In this document: positions 1 through 8,936 of the stretch, piece after piece
Numbering within the stretch: the stretch's first letter is position 1
Layout: each line of letters begins with the position of its first letter
Notes under the pieces: model-generated
The model's input: only the letters and a program-made list of their open reading frames with translations
What the model was told of the DNA's origin: nothing
Database searches by the model: none
DNA from: Dyadobacter fermentans
Lineage (GTDB): Bacteria; Bacteroidota; Bacteroidia; Cytophagales; Spirosomataceae
NCBI RefSeq assembly: GCF_019924045.1
Contig: NZ_JAHXBN010000013.1
Coordinates: 434,001-498,000 of the forward strand
DNA length: 64,000 nt
Reading direction: 5' to 3'
Made by a program: the position numbers and the translations under genes

Positions 1-756
1 GGCGTGGACTGCGTCGTACATTTTGATGGTCACTTTTTTGCCGGCGGCTTTCATGTCTTCTTCGAATTTGGCGACCGTAGCCGGTGGGATGCCCTGATCC
101 TGACTACCAAAAATACCCAGCACGTCGGTGTTAAGCTTTTTCAGCTTCTCGACATCGCCTTCGGGGCGACCGTAATACATCACGCAGCCTACTACCTGTT
201 TGCCTCCCGCAATGGCATTCTGCAATGACAGCATCCCGCCGAAGCACCAGCCGATGCTGGCGATTTTCGCATTGGCGCCTGCATATTGAATACCGCCTTT
301 CGTAATGGCGGCCAGGCGTTCGGCAGGTGTGCTCTGCATGAGTTGGCCGGCTTCTTCGCGCGTGGTGCCTACCTTGCCGTCGTACATATCCAATGCGAGT
401 ACGTTCACGTCGCCCAGGTCCTTGTGCAGTTTAGCGGCCTCTTGTTTGACGTAGTCGTTCAATCCCCACCACTCCTGGTACACAAAAAGCCATTTGTCGG
501 ACTTTTTCGGTGATTTGAGCAGAAAACCCGAGGCGGTTTTGCCATCGGCTGTCGGGAAAGTGACGGTTTCGCCAGCACCCTGATAGGTGAACGGCAGCGG
601 TGTTTCGTGCAGCATCCGGAAATCCGCGTTGGCGGCCAGTTCCGACATGGCATTGGCGGGCGTGTGACAAACCGGAATAGTAGTTGGGTTAGCTTCCGGT
701 GCCGGCAGGTTCATTTTGAACAGGAAAATGGTTACCAGGATAAAAACAGCTCTCAT
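1..756 (-). CDS. Dienelactone hydrolase family protein (3' end outside window)
   Basis: This alpha/beta hydrolase runs off the left edge; 252 codons are visible from ATG at 756. The N-terminus is hydrophobic (MRAVFILVTIFLF), suggesting export. The dienelactone hydrolase domain begins near residue 50. The catalytic triad is readable: Cys171 in GWCFGG, Asp220 in GSQDQGIP and His251 in the last visible residues DAVHA. Glu95 in YQEWWGLN matches the Glu that orients the nucleophile in this family. Family members hydrolyse dienelactones or other small esters; the substrate here cannot be told. It is divergent from the MFS gene at 941, and the 184 bp between them hold the promoters and no other gene that I can see. 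Confidence 0.85.
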   Translation of the reverse strand, partial: MRAVFILVTIFLFKMNLPAPEANPTTIPVCHTPANAMSELAANADFRMLHETPLPFTYQGAGETVTFPTADGKTASGFLLKSPKKSDKWLFVYQEWWGLNDYVKQEAAKLHKDLGDVNVLALDMYDGKVGTTREEAGQLMQSTPAERLAAITKGGIQYAGANAKIASIGWCFGGMLSLQNAIAGGKQVVGCVMYYGRPEGDVEKLKKLNTDVLGIFGSQDQGIPPATVAKFEEDMKAAGKKVTIKMYDAVHA

Positions 757-912
757 GTGTACAGGTTTGAAATGAATAGTTAGGATTGTGATATTAAATA
801 TATACAAAATACGGGCCAACGGAAACATCGGTTGCGCAGGCCTTTTTATGGCGGATTGATGAAATTGTTGTACTTATTAAAATACAGGAACTTAATATGC
901 TTAGCCGCCCGT

Positions 913-920
913 TAACTTTG
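913..920 (+). promoter_or_regulatory. Bacteroidota -7 box for the MFS gene
   Basis: TAACTTTG at 913-920 fits the Bacteroidota consensus TAnnTTTG. It places transcription start near 926 and so excludes the in-frame TTG at 923 as the translation start, supporting ATG 941. No clear -33 TTG lies at the usual spacing. Confidence 0.5.
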
Positions 921-940
921 CATTGAGTGAATGTAAGTCC

Positions 941-2173
941 ATGAGCCGTAAGCAATACTTCTTTATTATCCTGATCCTCGGATCGCTGGCGACCGTCAGT
1001 CCGTTCTCCATCGACATGTACCTGCCGGGCTTCCCCCGGATTGCGTCGGATCTGAAAACCACTATCGACAAAGTACAACTTTCGCTAACCAGCTATCTTA
1101 TTGGTATTTGCATCGGTCAGGTGCTTTACGGTCCGCTGCTCGATCGCTTCGGTCGTAAGAAACCACTGTACGCCGGACTGGTATTGTATGTGATCGCCTC
1201 GTTTGGTTGTGCGATGACGTCATCCGTGGATGCGCTGATTGCCATGCGGTTTTTTCAGGCAATGGGAGGGTGTGTAGGGCTTGTGGCGTCGCAGGCATTG
1301 GTGAGCGACCTTTTCCCTGCCGATAAGCGTGCGGAGGTTTTCTCGCTCATTACATTGGTTATCGCTGTTTCACCCATGATCGCACCCACGGTGGGCGGTT
1401 ACGTGACGGCTTCCATCGCCTGGTACTGGATTTTCGTGATCCTGGCGGGTATTGTGAGCCTGATCATCATGGCTATTTATTTCTTCCTGCCCACCGGGCG
1501 CAGTGCCGATGCTACCGTATCGCTTCGGCCCGAGGCGGTGTTGGGAGGATACATTACCGTGATTTCGCAGCCCCAGTTTTTGATTTACACACTCGCGGGC
1601 GGTTTGGCAACAGCTGCGCCATTTGCTTATATTTCGGGCTCTTCGGATGTTTTCATGAACATCTACAAAGTCTCTGAGCAGCAATATGGCTGGATTTTCG
1701 CGTTCCTGGCCGTGGCGATGATCGGCTCCACCCAGTTGAATCACTTTTTACTCAAAAAATACACCAGCGAACAGATTATCCGCTTTACGCTTATTTACCA
1801 AAGCATTGTCGGGCTGTTCCTGATCGTTGGCGTGTACAACAACTGGTTCGGGCTTTTTTCATTGATCGGGACGATGTTCGTATTCCTGACCGGCCAGGGC
1901 CTCACCGGCCCCAACGCTTCGGCGCTTTCGCTTGCTCCCTTCCGCAAGCACACCGGTAGCGCGTCTGCGCTCATGGGGAGTTGGCGTATGGGCGCGGGAG
2001 CCGTTATCTCGGCTATCGTGAGTTTCCTGCATAACAATACCGCCATGCCGATGGTCGGCATGATGGCCTTCTGCGCCTTCGGGGGCCTGGTTATCCTTCA
2101 CGCGGGTAATGTGGTAGTACGCCACCGTGCCGCGCGTCAGGATGTCGAGGACGAGGTTTCGGTACTACTTTAA
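941..2173 (+). CDS. Bcr/CflA-type multidrug MFS transporter
   Basis: This is a 410-residue inner-membrane protein with about 12 hydrophobic segments. The family opening SPFSIDMYLPGFPRIA and the loop motif GPLLDRFGRKKPLYAGL, which is the MFS motif A between TM2 and TM3, identify a proton-driven exporter of the Bcr/CflA drug-resistance type. An in-frame TTG lies at 923, but ATG at 941 is chosen because the -7 box sits on top of the TTG. The stop overlaps the convergent nucleoside hydrolase gene by four bases. The substrate is not predictable. Neighbouring nucleoside salvage genes make a nucleoside or purine analogue possible, but that is a guess. Confidence 0.88.
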   Translation: MSRKQYFFIILILGSLATVSPFSIDMYLPGFPRIASDLKTTIDKVQLSLTSYLIGICIGQVLYGPLLDRFGRKKPLYAGLVLYVIASFGCAMTSSVDALIAMRFFQAMGGCVGLVASQALVSDLFPADKRAEVFSLITLVIAVSPMIAPTVGGYVTASIAWYWIFVILAGIVSLIIMAIYFFLPTGRSADATVSLRPEAVLGGYITVISQPQFLIYTLAGGLATAAPFAYISGSSDVFMNIYKVSEQQYGWIFAFLAVAMIGSTQLNHFLLKKYTSEQIIRFTLIYQSIVGLFLIVGVYNNWFGLFSLIGTMFVFLTGQGLTGPNASALSLAPFRKHTGSASALMGSWRMGAGAVISAIVSFLHNNTAMPMVGMMAFCAFGGLVILHAGNVVVRHRAARQDVEDEVSVLL

Positions 2174-3111
2174 GGCAATACCTTAATCGCGTTGAAAAGC
2201 AAATCCATGAAGGCGTCGCGGTCGATATCGTAGGCTACCGTCGCGTTGGGTTCCATTTGCAGGGTATTGTAAAAATCCACCACCGTTGCGCCGCGGGTAA
2301 GCTCGCCTTTTATTTCCACATCGACATAGCAGGACTTCGTCTTGAAAATGCCGGGGTTGATCAGCCATGCAATGGCGCAGGGATCGTGCAGGGCGGCACC
2401 GCCGTCGAGTTCCACGCGGTTTTCGCGGTAGAAAATGGAAAAGAAATCCATCAGGTCGGCTGCTGCTTTGCCGGTCTTGTTCCCCAACGCTCGCAAGAGG
2501 TCGATATCCTTCTGAAAAACAAGCGCTTTGTGCGTCACGTCGAGCCCGCACATCGTGATCGGGACGCCGGCTTTGAAAACAATGGCGGCTGCCTCGGGAT
2601 CTGCGTAGATGTTGAACTCGGCGAGGGGCGTCATATTACCCCGGAATATCCCGCCACCCATGAGCGAAATGCGTTCGATTTTACTTTTGAGATGCGGATA
2701 AGCGAGCAGAAACGTCGCGATGTTGGTCAGCGGGCCCGTGGGTACAATGGTAACGGGCGTTTCGGAGGCGGCTAGTATAGCGGCAATTCCTTCCACTGCG
2801 CTGATCGGCTGGGCTTGCATCACGGGCACAGGCAGGGCAGGGCCGTCGAGTCCGGTCTCACCGTGGACATAATCCGCGATGACGAGTTCCCTGAACAGCG
2901 GCTTATCGGCACCGTGGTACACCGGAATATCGGTTGCGCCAATGAGCGTCAGCACTTTCAATGCATTTTGCAACGTTTTCGCCTGCGTTTGGTTGCCGGC
3001 GGAAATGGTAACGGCTCTAATATCGAAATGCCCGCTTCCATGCGCGAGCATGAGCATCAGCGCATCGTCATGGCCGGGATCGCAATCTATGATAACGGGG
3101 ATTTTAGTCAT
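2170..3111 (-). CDS. Nucleoside hydrolase (IUNH family)
   Basis: The 313-residue protein opens with the IUNH signature DCDPGHDDALM, the Asp cluster that binds Ca2+ and the ribose hydroxyls. Conserved IVPTGPLTNIA and HDPCAIAWL segments follow. It splits ribonucleosides into base and ribose in the cytoplasm. It starts two bases after the ribokinase stop, so the two are almost certainly cotranscribed and translationally coupled: the hydrolase frees ribose and the kinase phosphorylates it. Whether it prefers purine or pyrimidine nucleosides cannot be read from the sequence. Its last codon overlaps the convergent MFS stop. Confidence 0.92.
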   Translation of the reverse strand: MTKIPVIIDCDPGHDDALMLMLAHGSGHFDIRAVTISAGNQTQAKTLQNALKVLTLIGATDIPVYHGADKPLFRELVIADYVHGETGLDGPALPVPVMQAQPISAVEGIAAILAASETPVTIVPTGPLTNIATFLLAYPHLKSKIERISLMGGGIFRGNMTPLAEFNIYADPEAAAIVFKAGVPITMCGLDVTHKALVFQKDIDLLRALGNKTGKAAADLMDFFSIFYRENRVELDGGAALHDPCAIAWLINPGIFKTKSCYVDVEIKGELTRGATVVDFYNTLQMEPNATVAYDIDRDAFMDLLFNAIKVLP

Positions 3112-3113
3112 GA

Positions 3114-4022
3114 TTAATTAAAAAAGGAATCTAGTTCATGTTGATAAGGGGCTGAGCTTTGTGCGCCCATACGCGTAACGGAAATGGCGGCCGCCTGACA
3201 GGCAAAGTGGCTGGCCTGTTCGAGCGTTGCGCCATCGGCAATGGCTTTCAGCAATGCGCCATTGAACACATCCCCCGCGGCGGTGGAATCCACCGCTTCT
3301 ACAACGGGCGTCGGGATAATGCCTGTGAAGTCGTCGCCCGCGAGGTAAATGCCTTTGCTGCCCAGCGTGATAATGACGTTCTGCACGCCCTGCTCATACA
3401 GGTATTGTGCTGCCTTTTGAAGCGTTTCTTCACTTTCCACGGCAATGCCGGTGATGAGTTCGGTCTCGGTTTCGTTGGGGGTGATCAGGTACAAACCGTT
3501 GAGGAACTCCGGACCAAGCTTCATCGCGGGGGCGGGGTTGAGGATAGCCCGGATCCGCTTTTCTGCGCATTTTGCCAATGCCCAACGCACAGTTTCCGCC
3601 GGGATTTCCAGTTGCAGAAGGGCCAGTGTCACATTTTCAAATGCAGCGTCGGCGATATCGGCGGGATGCAGGTCCATATTAGCGCCGGAAGCCACCACAA
3701 TCTCGTTCTGTCCCTGCGCATTGACGGTAATCAGCGCAACGCCCGACGCCAGATCGGCCGATTCGGTCATGAACCGGGTATCGATGCCCTCCTTTTTGAA
3801 GCCTTCCAGTGCTTGCTTACCGAAAATGTCGTTTCCGGTTTTGGCCACAAAACGCACGTCGGCGCCGAGCCTCGCCGCGGCTACGGCCTGGTTTGCACCT
3901 TTTCCGCCCGGGTTCATCAGGAACGTTCCCCCCAGCACGGTTTCGCCGGGTTTGGGAAAATGTTCCGTTTTAACCACCATGTCGGTATTGGAACTTCCGA
4001 TAATCAGCACGCTCTGTTTCAT
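3114..4022 (-). CDS. rbsK: Ribokinase (PfkB family)
   Basis: The 302-residue PfkB carbohydrate kinase has the ribokinase N-terminal motif GSSNTDMVV, the substrate loop NPGGKGANQAVAAARLG and the catalytic block DSTAAGDVFNGAL, with the base Asp in AAGD. It phosphorylates D-ribose to ribose 5-phosphate. It is the first gene of the pair with nucleoside hydrolase. A possible -7 box, TTAATTTG with one mismatch, lies on the minus strand at 4103-4096, giving a leader of roughly 70 nt. Length and motifs fit true ribokinases better than adenosine kinase or fructokinase. Confidence 0.92.
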   Translation of the reverse strand: MKQSVLIIGSSNTDMVVKTEHFPKPGETVLGGTFLMNPGGKGANQAVAAARLGADVRFVAKTGNDIFGKQALEGFKKEGIDTRFMTESADLASGVALITVNAQGQNEIVVASGANMDLHPADIADAAFENVTLALLQLEIPAETVRWALAKCAEKRIRAILNPAPAMKLGPEFLNGLYLITPNETETELITGIAVESEETLQKAAQYLYEQGVQNVIITLGSKGIYLAGDDFTGIIPTPVVEAVDSTAAGDVFNGALLKAIADGATLEQASHFACQAAAISVTRMGAQSSAPYQHELDSFFN

Positions 4023-4379
4023 TGCCGCTTCGCGATTGATTTGTATCGACCAGCATACCCAGTCGATGGTGAGGATAATTGATCAGCTGCTGCCGCAAAT
4101 TAATGTCCCCTTTTTTCTATTCATAGTGTGGAATGAAATAAAACTAAACGAATAGTTTCTAGCTGTGTCTAAATTTCTTAGCCCACTTGTAGAAGAATTT
4201 TAGTTTTTTTTGTGGCTTGAAAAAGTGCTTTTCCACTATCGGTAGGCGCTATTTGCTTGATAGTTATAGTGCTTTTACCGAATACTAAGTAATTTGTAGT
4301 ACTAATTGGTATGATTTTGTACCATATTGTGTGACAGATTTATTTTATATTTGATGTAGTATTGAACAATCTTATAACT
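4023..4379. other. Divergent intergenic region
   Basis: This stretch of about 357 bp separates rbsK (minus) from the T9SS cargo gene (plus). It is AT-rich toward the right and holds promoters for both directions. I see no RNA gene, riboswitch or conserved small reading frame in it. Confidence 0.6.
4327..4353 (+). promoter_or_regulatory. Promoter of the T9SS cargo gene
   Basis: A TTG at 4327-4329 and a perfect TATATTTG -7 box at 4346-4353 form a Bacteroidota promoter, though the 16-bp gap is a little short. Transcription would start near 4360, which argues for ATG 4380 over TTG 4362. Confidence 0.55.
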
Positions 4380-5621
4380 ATGTCTAGAATTTGTTCTATA
4401 ACTCTATCTGTGTTGTTTTTCTTGGGAGGTAGTGGGGGTGTGAGCGCGCAGGACAACAGTGCGATCTTTACCAAGAGAGACTCACCCATTGGTATTGTAA
4501 GTTTTGGTGCAGCAGTCACTTCCGGCGTGTTGGGTGATGGTAAGTTTATTGACGGCTACATCAAGAAATCAGGCTCGGAGCCCTTCATTTTTCCCGTGGG
4601 CGATAATGGCGCATTGCGGCCGTTCTCGGTGGGTTCTGATCAGGCCATAGGGGCTTACTACGGCGTCAATCCGGCGGTAGCTGTTACGAGCAATCCAGCC
4701 GGCGGTGATTATGGCGTTTTGCCGGAAGGAGGGCCTTTCAGTACGAGTTCAATGGGAGAGGGGCTGGCCGCAATCAGTACCAGCGAATATTGGGATATCA
4801 ATGGCACCTCGCCGAGCCGCATTACACTTTCGTGGAATAGCAGCAGCGCCGTAAATGCGCTTGTGACGGACCGCGGGCTTTCCAAACTGACTATTGCCGG
4901 CTGGGATGGAACCAAATGGGTGAATTTACCTGCCAATGTCGACGCTACTTCTCTTTTCGGGCAGCCCAGCACGGAAACATCCGGATCGCTGACTACGATT
5001 CTCGACGTAGTTCCCAATACCTACAATGTGTATACGCTCGCTGCATTACGTGACGGGGCCTTGCCGGTTGTGCTGGTGCGTTTTACGGCTGTCGCACGCG
5101 AGCACACGAGCTATCTCGAATGGTCGACATCAGAAGAGGTGAATAGCAGCCATTTTGATATCGAGCGCAGCGATGACGCCCAATCCTGGCAGCTGATCGG
5201 CAGCGTGGCCGCCCGCGGGAACGGCATCACAACGTCCTCGGCGCCTTCGCACTACGAGTTTACCGATAAAAATCCTCTGGGCGGGAACAATTTCTACCGG
5301 CTGAAAATGGTAGACCGCGCGACGGACAGCGGAGATGAGCCCTTTGCATACAGCCGCATCGTCAAGGTGGCGATGGATGGACTGCCCGACTGGGCCGTTT
5401 ACCCTAATCCGGTTGCCGAAAAGCTGTTCTTTTCTCCGGATATCAGGCAAAACCTAGCCTCAGCCCGGCTCACGGATGCAGGCGGGCGTACCGTATATGC
5501 ATCGCGTGCGGTTTCAGGCGATGGCATTGATGTGAGCCGGATGCCTGCCGGCCTTTACCTGCTGAAATTCTCCTTTACCGATGGGTTGTCAAAATCATAT
5601 AAGGTGCTGATCAATAGATGA
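4380..5621 (+). CDS. Secreted protein with T9SS type A sorting domain
   Basis: The protein has 413 residues from ATG 4380, with a signal peptide ending about SVSA-QD. The body shows no enzyme motif that I recognise. Residues around 260-330 (ARGNGITTSSAPSHYEFTD, NNFYRLKMVD) look like the beta-sandwich region usual before T9SS tails. The last 80 or so residues, from WAVYPNPVAEKLFF to SYKVLINR, are a classic type IX secretion signal: YPNP, then DAGGRTVY, then MPAGLYLLKF. It is therefore exported across the outer membrane and probably attached to the surface or released. It sits upstream of the DUF1800-DUF1501 pair, a recurrent neighbour in Bacteroidota. Confidence 0.85.
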   Translation: MSRICSITLSVLFFLGGSGGVSAQDNSAIFTKRDSPIGIVSFGAAVTSGVLGDGKFIDGYIKKSGSEPFIFPVGDNGALRPFSVGSDQAIGAYYGVNPAVAVTSNPAGGDYGVLPEGGPFSTSSMGEGLAAISTSEYWDINGTSPSRITLSWNSSSAVNALVTDRGLSKLTIAGWDGTKWVNLPANVDATSLFGQPSTETSGSLTTILDVVPNTYNVYTLAALRDGALPVVLVRFTAVAREHTSYLEWSTSEEVNSSHFDIERSDDAQSWQLIGSVAARGNGITTSSAPSHYEFTDKNPLGGNNFYRLKMVDRATDSGDEPFAYSRIVKVAMDGLPDWAVYPNPVAEKLFFSPDIRQNLASARLTDAGGRTVYASRAVSGDGIDVSRMPAGLYLLKFSFTDGLSKSYKVLINR

Positions 5622-5662
5622 TCATGTGCTCAACCGTACGGAAAATACTAATTCAATGACTT

Positions 5663-7294
5663 ATGGCTTATCTTGATCCTTATACTGTACCACTCACGGC
5701 CAACAAAGCGGCTCACCTGCTCAGAAGAGCTACTATGGGCCCCACACGCTCAGAGATAGCCGCATTTACCGGTCTGAACCCGGGAACGGCCGTTGACCAG
5801 CTATTTGCGAACGTTTCATACACCGCGTCGCCACCGCCGCCGGTCGATTATGCGCCTACCAGTCCATACTACATGCAGCCGTTTACGGCCTTCCCGTTTG
5901 TCTCGTCCAGAAGTGGCGAACTGAGCGTGTATTTGCGCTATTGGTGGGTAGGAGTAATGATGTTGCAAAATAATAAGCCGTCGGTGCTCGAAAAGCTGAC
6001 GGCCTTCTGGCAAAACCATTTTGTGGTGTCGCAGAACGTCATGGCCGACTACCGATACATGTACCGGTACCTGAAACTCCTGCGCGACAACAGCCTTGGG
6101 AATTTCAAAACGATGACCATCGGAATCACCAAAGATCCTGCGATGCTTATTTTCCAGAACGGGCACGGGAATAATAAGGACCATCCTAATGAGAATTATG
6201 CCAGGGAGTTACAGGAGCTTTTTACTGTGGGTCAGCAAGACTACTACGGTAATCCCAACTATACCGAAGAGGATGTGAAGGCAGCATCGAAAGTGCTGAC
6301 CGGCTGGATGGTTACCAATTATTACGCCAACGGAACGACCGATTTTACTTCGAATTTCCATAGGAACTATCACGATACTTCCAACAAAACGTTTTCGGCC
6401 AAGTACGGCGGCATTACCATTCAGGGGCGCAGCGACGACACCGCCGGCGACGTCGAGATGAATGAACTGGTGGATATGCTGCTACGGCATCCCGAGACCC
6501 CCAAGCACATTTGCCGGAAGCTCTACCGCTGGTATGTGAATCAGAATGTGACCCAGGACATCGAAGACAACGTGATTATTCCGCTGGCGGCGTTTTTCGC
6601 GAGCCCGGAGAATAACTACAATATCAAGCCGGTACTCGAAAAGCTGCTCAAAAGCGAGATATTTTTCAGCGACCAGAACATTGGCGCGATCATCAAATCG
6701 CCCATGGAATACCTGGTGGGTATGGGGCGCTATTTCGAGTTCCCTTGCCCGGACATGATGACGGACACTGCGGCATATATCAACTATATCCGTTTTTTCC
6801 TTTGGGGAATGGGCGGGATGAACCTCGAAATTCTCACGCAGCCGCTGGTATTCGGCTACCCGCCTTATTACCAGGTTGGGTACTCTAAAAACTGGATTAA
6901 CGGCTCAACGATCACTGCACGCAGAGGCAACAGCGACACGATTATTTTCCCGAGCCTTGTCGTCAAGCCAGGCTATACTTTGGGGATCGATTTCCTGGCC
7001 TGGATCCAGAAGATACAGCCCAATTTTGCCGATACAAATACTCAGGCGATTACTCCGGATCAAGTGTTGGCTGCATTCTCCAAAAACCTTTTCGCGATCG
7101 AACTCTCGGAAACGCAGAAAACCTACCTCATTGATGTGGTTTTTATGAACAACCTGCCGCGGATTGAATGGCGCTATGAGCTGAATGCCTACCGCAACAA
7201 CCCGACGAGTACCACCGCTGCCAATGCCGTTAAAAACAGATGTTCCAACCTGATGCGGTATATGATCAGGATGGCTGAGTATGAGGTGTTTTAA
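5663..7294 (+). CDS. DUF1800 domain-containing protein
   Basis: The 543-residue protein has the DUF1800 hallmarks AAHLLRRATMGPTRSE near the N-terminus, NYARELQELFTVG in the middle, and HICRKLYRWYV. No signal peptide is visible. The molecular role of DUF1800 is unknown. It is nearly always encoded beside a DUF1501 protein, as here with an 11-bp gap, so the two probably act together, perhaps in envelope or polysaccharide assembly or turnover. That role is inference from gene neighbourhood only. Confidence 0.9.
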   Translation: MAYLDPYTVPLTANKAAHLLRRATMGPTRSEIAAFTGLNPGTAVDQLFANVSYTASPPPPVDYAPTSPYYMQPFTAFPFVSSRSGELSVYLRYWWVGVMMLQNNKPSVLEKLTAFWQNHFVVSQNVMADYRYMYRYLKLLRDNSLGNFKTMTIGITKDPAMLIFQNGHGNNKDHPNENYARELQELFTVGQQDYYGNPNYTEEDVKAASKVLTGWMVTNYYANGTTDFTSNFHRNYHDTSNKTFSAKYGGITIQGRSDDTAGDVEMNELVDMLLRHPETPKHICRKLYRWYVNQNVTQDIEDNVIIPLAAFFASPENNYNIKPVLEKLLKSEIFFSDQNIGAIIKSPMEYLVGMGRYFEFPCPDMMTDTAAYINYIRFFLWGMGGMNLEILTQPLVFGYPPYYQVGYSKNWINGSTITARRGNSDTIIFPSLVVKPGYTLGIDFLAWIQKIQPNFADTNTQAITPDQVLAAFSKNLFAIELSETQKTYLIDVVFMNNLPRIEWRYELNAYRNNPTSTTAANAVKNRCSNLMRYMIRMAEYEVF

Positions 7295-7305
7295 TTAGAA
7301 ATTGT

Positions 7306-8838
7306 ATGAAAAGAAGAGATTTTCTGGCATCAGCCTCAGCCATGGCGTTACCTGTAATGGTAAACGGATTTGGCATAACCAGCCTCAGTAACCGATCATC
7401 CCTTGTGCGTTCGCTTATGGGAACGGCGGCTGCGGCTACCGACCGCATTCTGGTAATCATTTATCTGAATGGCGGTAATGACGGGCTCAACACAGTGATC
7501 CCGCTTCAATATTATTCCAAATACCAGAGTATCCGGACCAACATCGCTATTCCGCAAAACAAGGTACTCACATTGTCGGGTATGGCGGAAGCCGGGTTGC
7601 ACCCGTCGATGACCGGTATGCGGGATATGTATAACCAGGGACGGCTGGCGATTATCAATTCGGTGTCGTATCCGAACCCCAACCAGTCGCACCACCGGTC
7701 TTCTGACATCTGGATGACCGCTACGGATGCCAACCAGTATGCCAACAGCGGATGGGCCGGACGTTACCTCGACAACCGTTTCCCGGGTTATCCGCAGAAT
7801 TATCCGAATGATACCATGAAGGATCCGCTGGCCTTGCAGATCGGCGTACTCAACTCGACGAGCCTGCTGGGGCCGCAAAGCCCGATGAATATTTCGGTGG
7901 AGAACGTCAATAACTTCTATGCGTTGCTGAATGGGGGCCAGGGGCTGGCATCCAGCGATTTGCCCTGCTGCGAGGCCGGGGAGATGATCAAGCACGTGCG
8001 GCAGCAGCAGTTGCTTTCTACCGGCTATTCCGGGCAGATCAAGCGGGCCTATGACGCAGGTTCAACCAAGGCAACGTATCCGGCCGCGGGCACAACCACC
8101 GAACTTTCGGAGCAGCTTAAAATCGTGGCAAGACTGATCCACGGCGGTTTGCAAACGAAGATTTATTTTGTGGAGCTGGGCGGATTTGACACGCACGGCG
8201 ATCAGGTTACAGCAAGCGATACCACGGTGGGAACCCACGCCAATTTGCTCAAAAAGCTCTCGGAGGCAGTGTCGTCGTTCCAGAACGACCTGGTTCTTCA
8301 GGGGACTGCCGACAGGGTTGTGGGCATGACCTTCTCGGATTTCGGGCGGCGGGCCAATTCCAATGCTTCAAGGGGCACCGATCATGGGGTTGCAGCACCG
8401 ATGTTTGTCTTTGGAACAGGTATCAAGCGCCAGATGGTAGGGGTTGTGCCGGATCTTAACAACGATCTCGAACCGCCGACCACCAGCCCGACGAATGAGA
8501 ACCAGGAGATCAAAATGCAGGTGGATTTCAGGCGGATCTATTCCGATATCCTGCGGGATTGGTTTGGGGCGCAAAGCACCGTTACCGATTCATTGCTTTT
8601 CAGGAATTTTAAAACGACTTCGCTTTTCTCGAATGTGATCGAAACGACCGCCTCGGGCGCGTGGCCCGACCGTTCGATCTGGTCGGCGGGGCGTCCCCCG
8701 GGCGTAGGCGACTATGTGCGCGTGAACCCGGGCCATGTGGTGGCAGTGGGCCAGAATATCACTGTCCGCAACATTGAAGTAGAGGGAGGAGGAGAGCTGA
8801 ACATCCTCGGAAATTATACGATTAACACCACAGGATAA
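7306..8838 (+). CDS. DUF1501 protein, Tat-exported, with C-terminal beta-rich tail
   Basis: The 510-residue protein starts MKRRDFLASASAMALP, a twin-arginine export signal. DUF1501 belongs to the alkaline-phosphatase/sulfatase-like superfamily. Visible motifs are YLNGGNDGLNTVIP, ELGGFDTHGDQ and TFSDFGRRANSN followed by GTDHGVAAPMFVFG; the His and Asp residues in them could bind metal. After residue 450 an extra segment (WPDRSIWSAGRPPGVGDYV, then NPGHVVAVGQNITVRNIEVEG) resembles G8-type or beta-helix edge repeats and is absent from the second DUF1501 protein here. It is translationally close to the DUF1800 gene and ends at a strong terminator. Confidence 0.88.
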   Translation: MKRRDFLASASAMALPVMVNGFGITSLSNRSSLVRSLMGTAAAATDRILVIIYLNGGNDGLNTVIPLQYYSKYQSIRTNIAIPQNKVLTLSGMAEAGLHPSMTGMRDMYNQGRLAIINSVSYPNPNQSHHRSSDIWMTATDANQYANSGWAGRYLDNRFPGYPQNYPNDTMKDPLALQIGVLNSTSLLGPQSPMNISVENVNNFYALLNGGQGLASSDLPCCEAGEMIKHVRQQQLLSTGYSGQIKRAYDAGSTKATYPAAGTTTELSEQLKIVARLIHGGLQTKIYFVELGGFDTHGDQVTASDTTVGTHANLLKKLSEAVSSFQNDLVLQGTADRVVGMTFSDFGRRANSNASRGTDHGVAAPMFVFGTGIKRQMVGVVPDLNNDLEPPTTSPTNENQEIKMQVDFRRIYSDILRDWFGAQSTVTDSLLFRNFKTTSLFSNVIETTASGAWPDRSIWSAGRPPGVGDYVRVNPGHVVAVGQNITVRNIEVEGGGELNILGNYTINTTG

Positions 8839-8865
8839 GCAAGAAACTTGCCTGTTGCTACATTG

Positions 8866-8904
8866 AAAGTGCCGGAGAACGTTGATTTCTTCCGGCACTT
8901 TTTG
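8866..8904 (+). terminator. Rho-independent terminator after the DUF1501 gene
   Basis: An 11-bp perfect stem, AAAGTGCCGGA at 8866-8876 with TCCGGCACTTT at 8891-8901, is followed by a T-run. It closes the T9SS/DUF1800/DUF1501 transcription unit. Confidence 0.85.
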
Positions 8905-8936
8905 TTTACTTTACGTTGTTCCAAACGATATTATTC

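Noticed and set aside
923..940. TTG start for the MFS gene
   Set aside because: The -7 box lies on top of this codon; ATG 941 is preferred.
3159..4155. Long plus-strand open frames across rbsK
   Set aside because: They are antisense shadows of the ribokinase gene with no recognisable domains or start context.
4023..4379. Riboswitch upstream of rbsK or the T9SS gene
   Set aside because: No conserved purine, TPP or cobalamin core could be found by eye.
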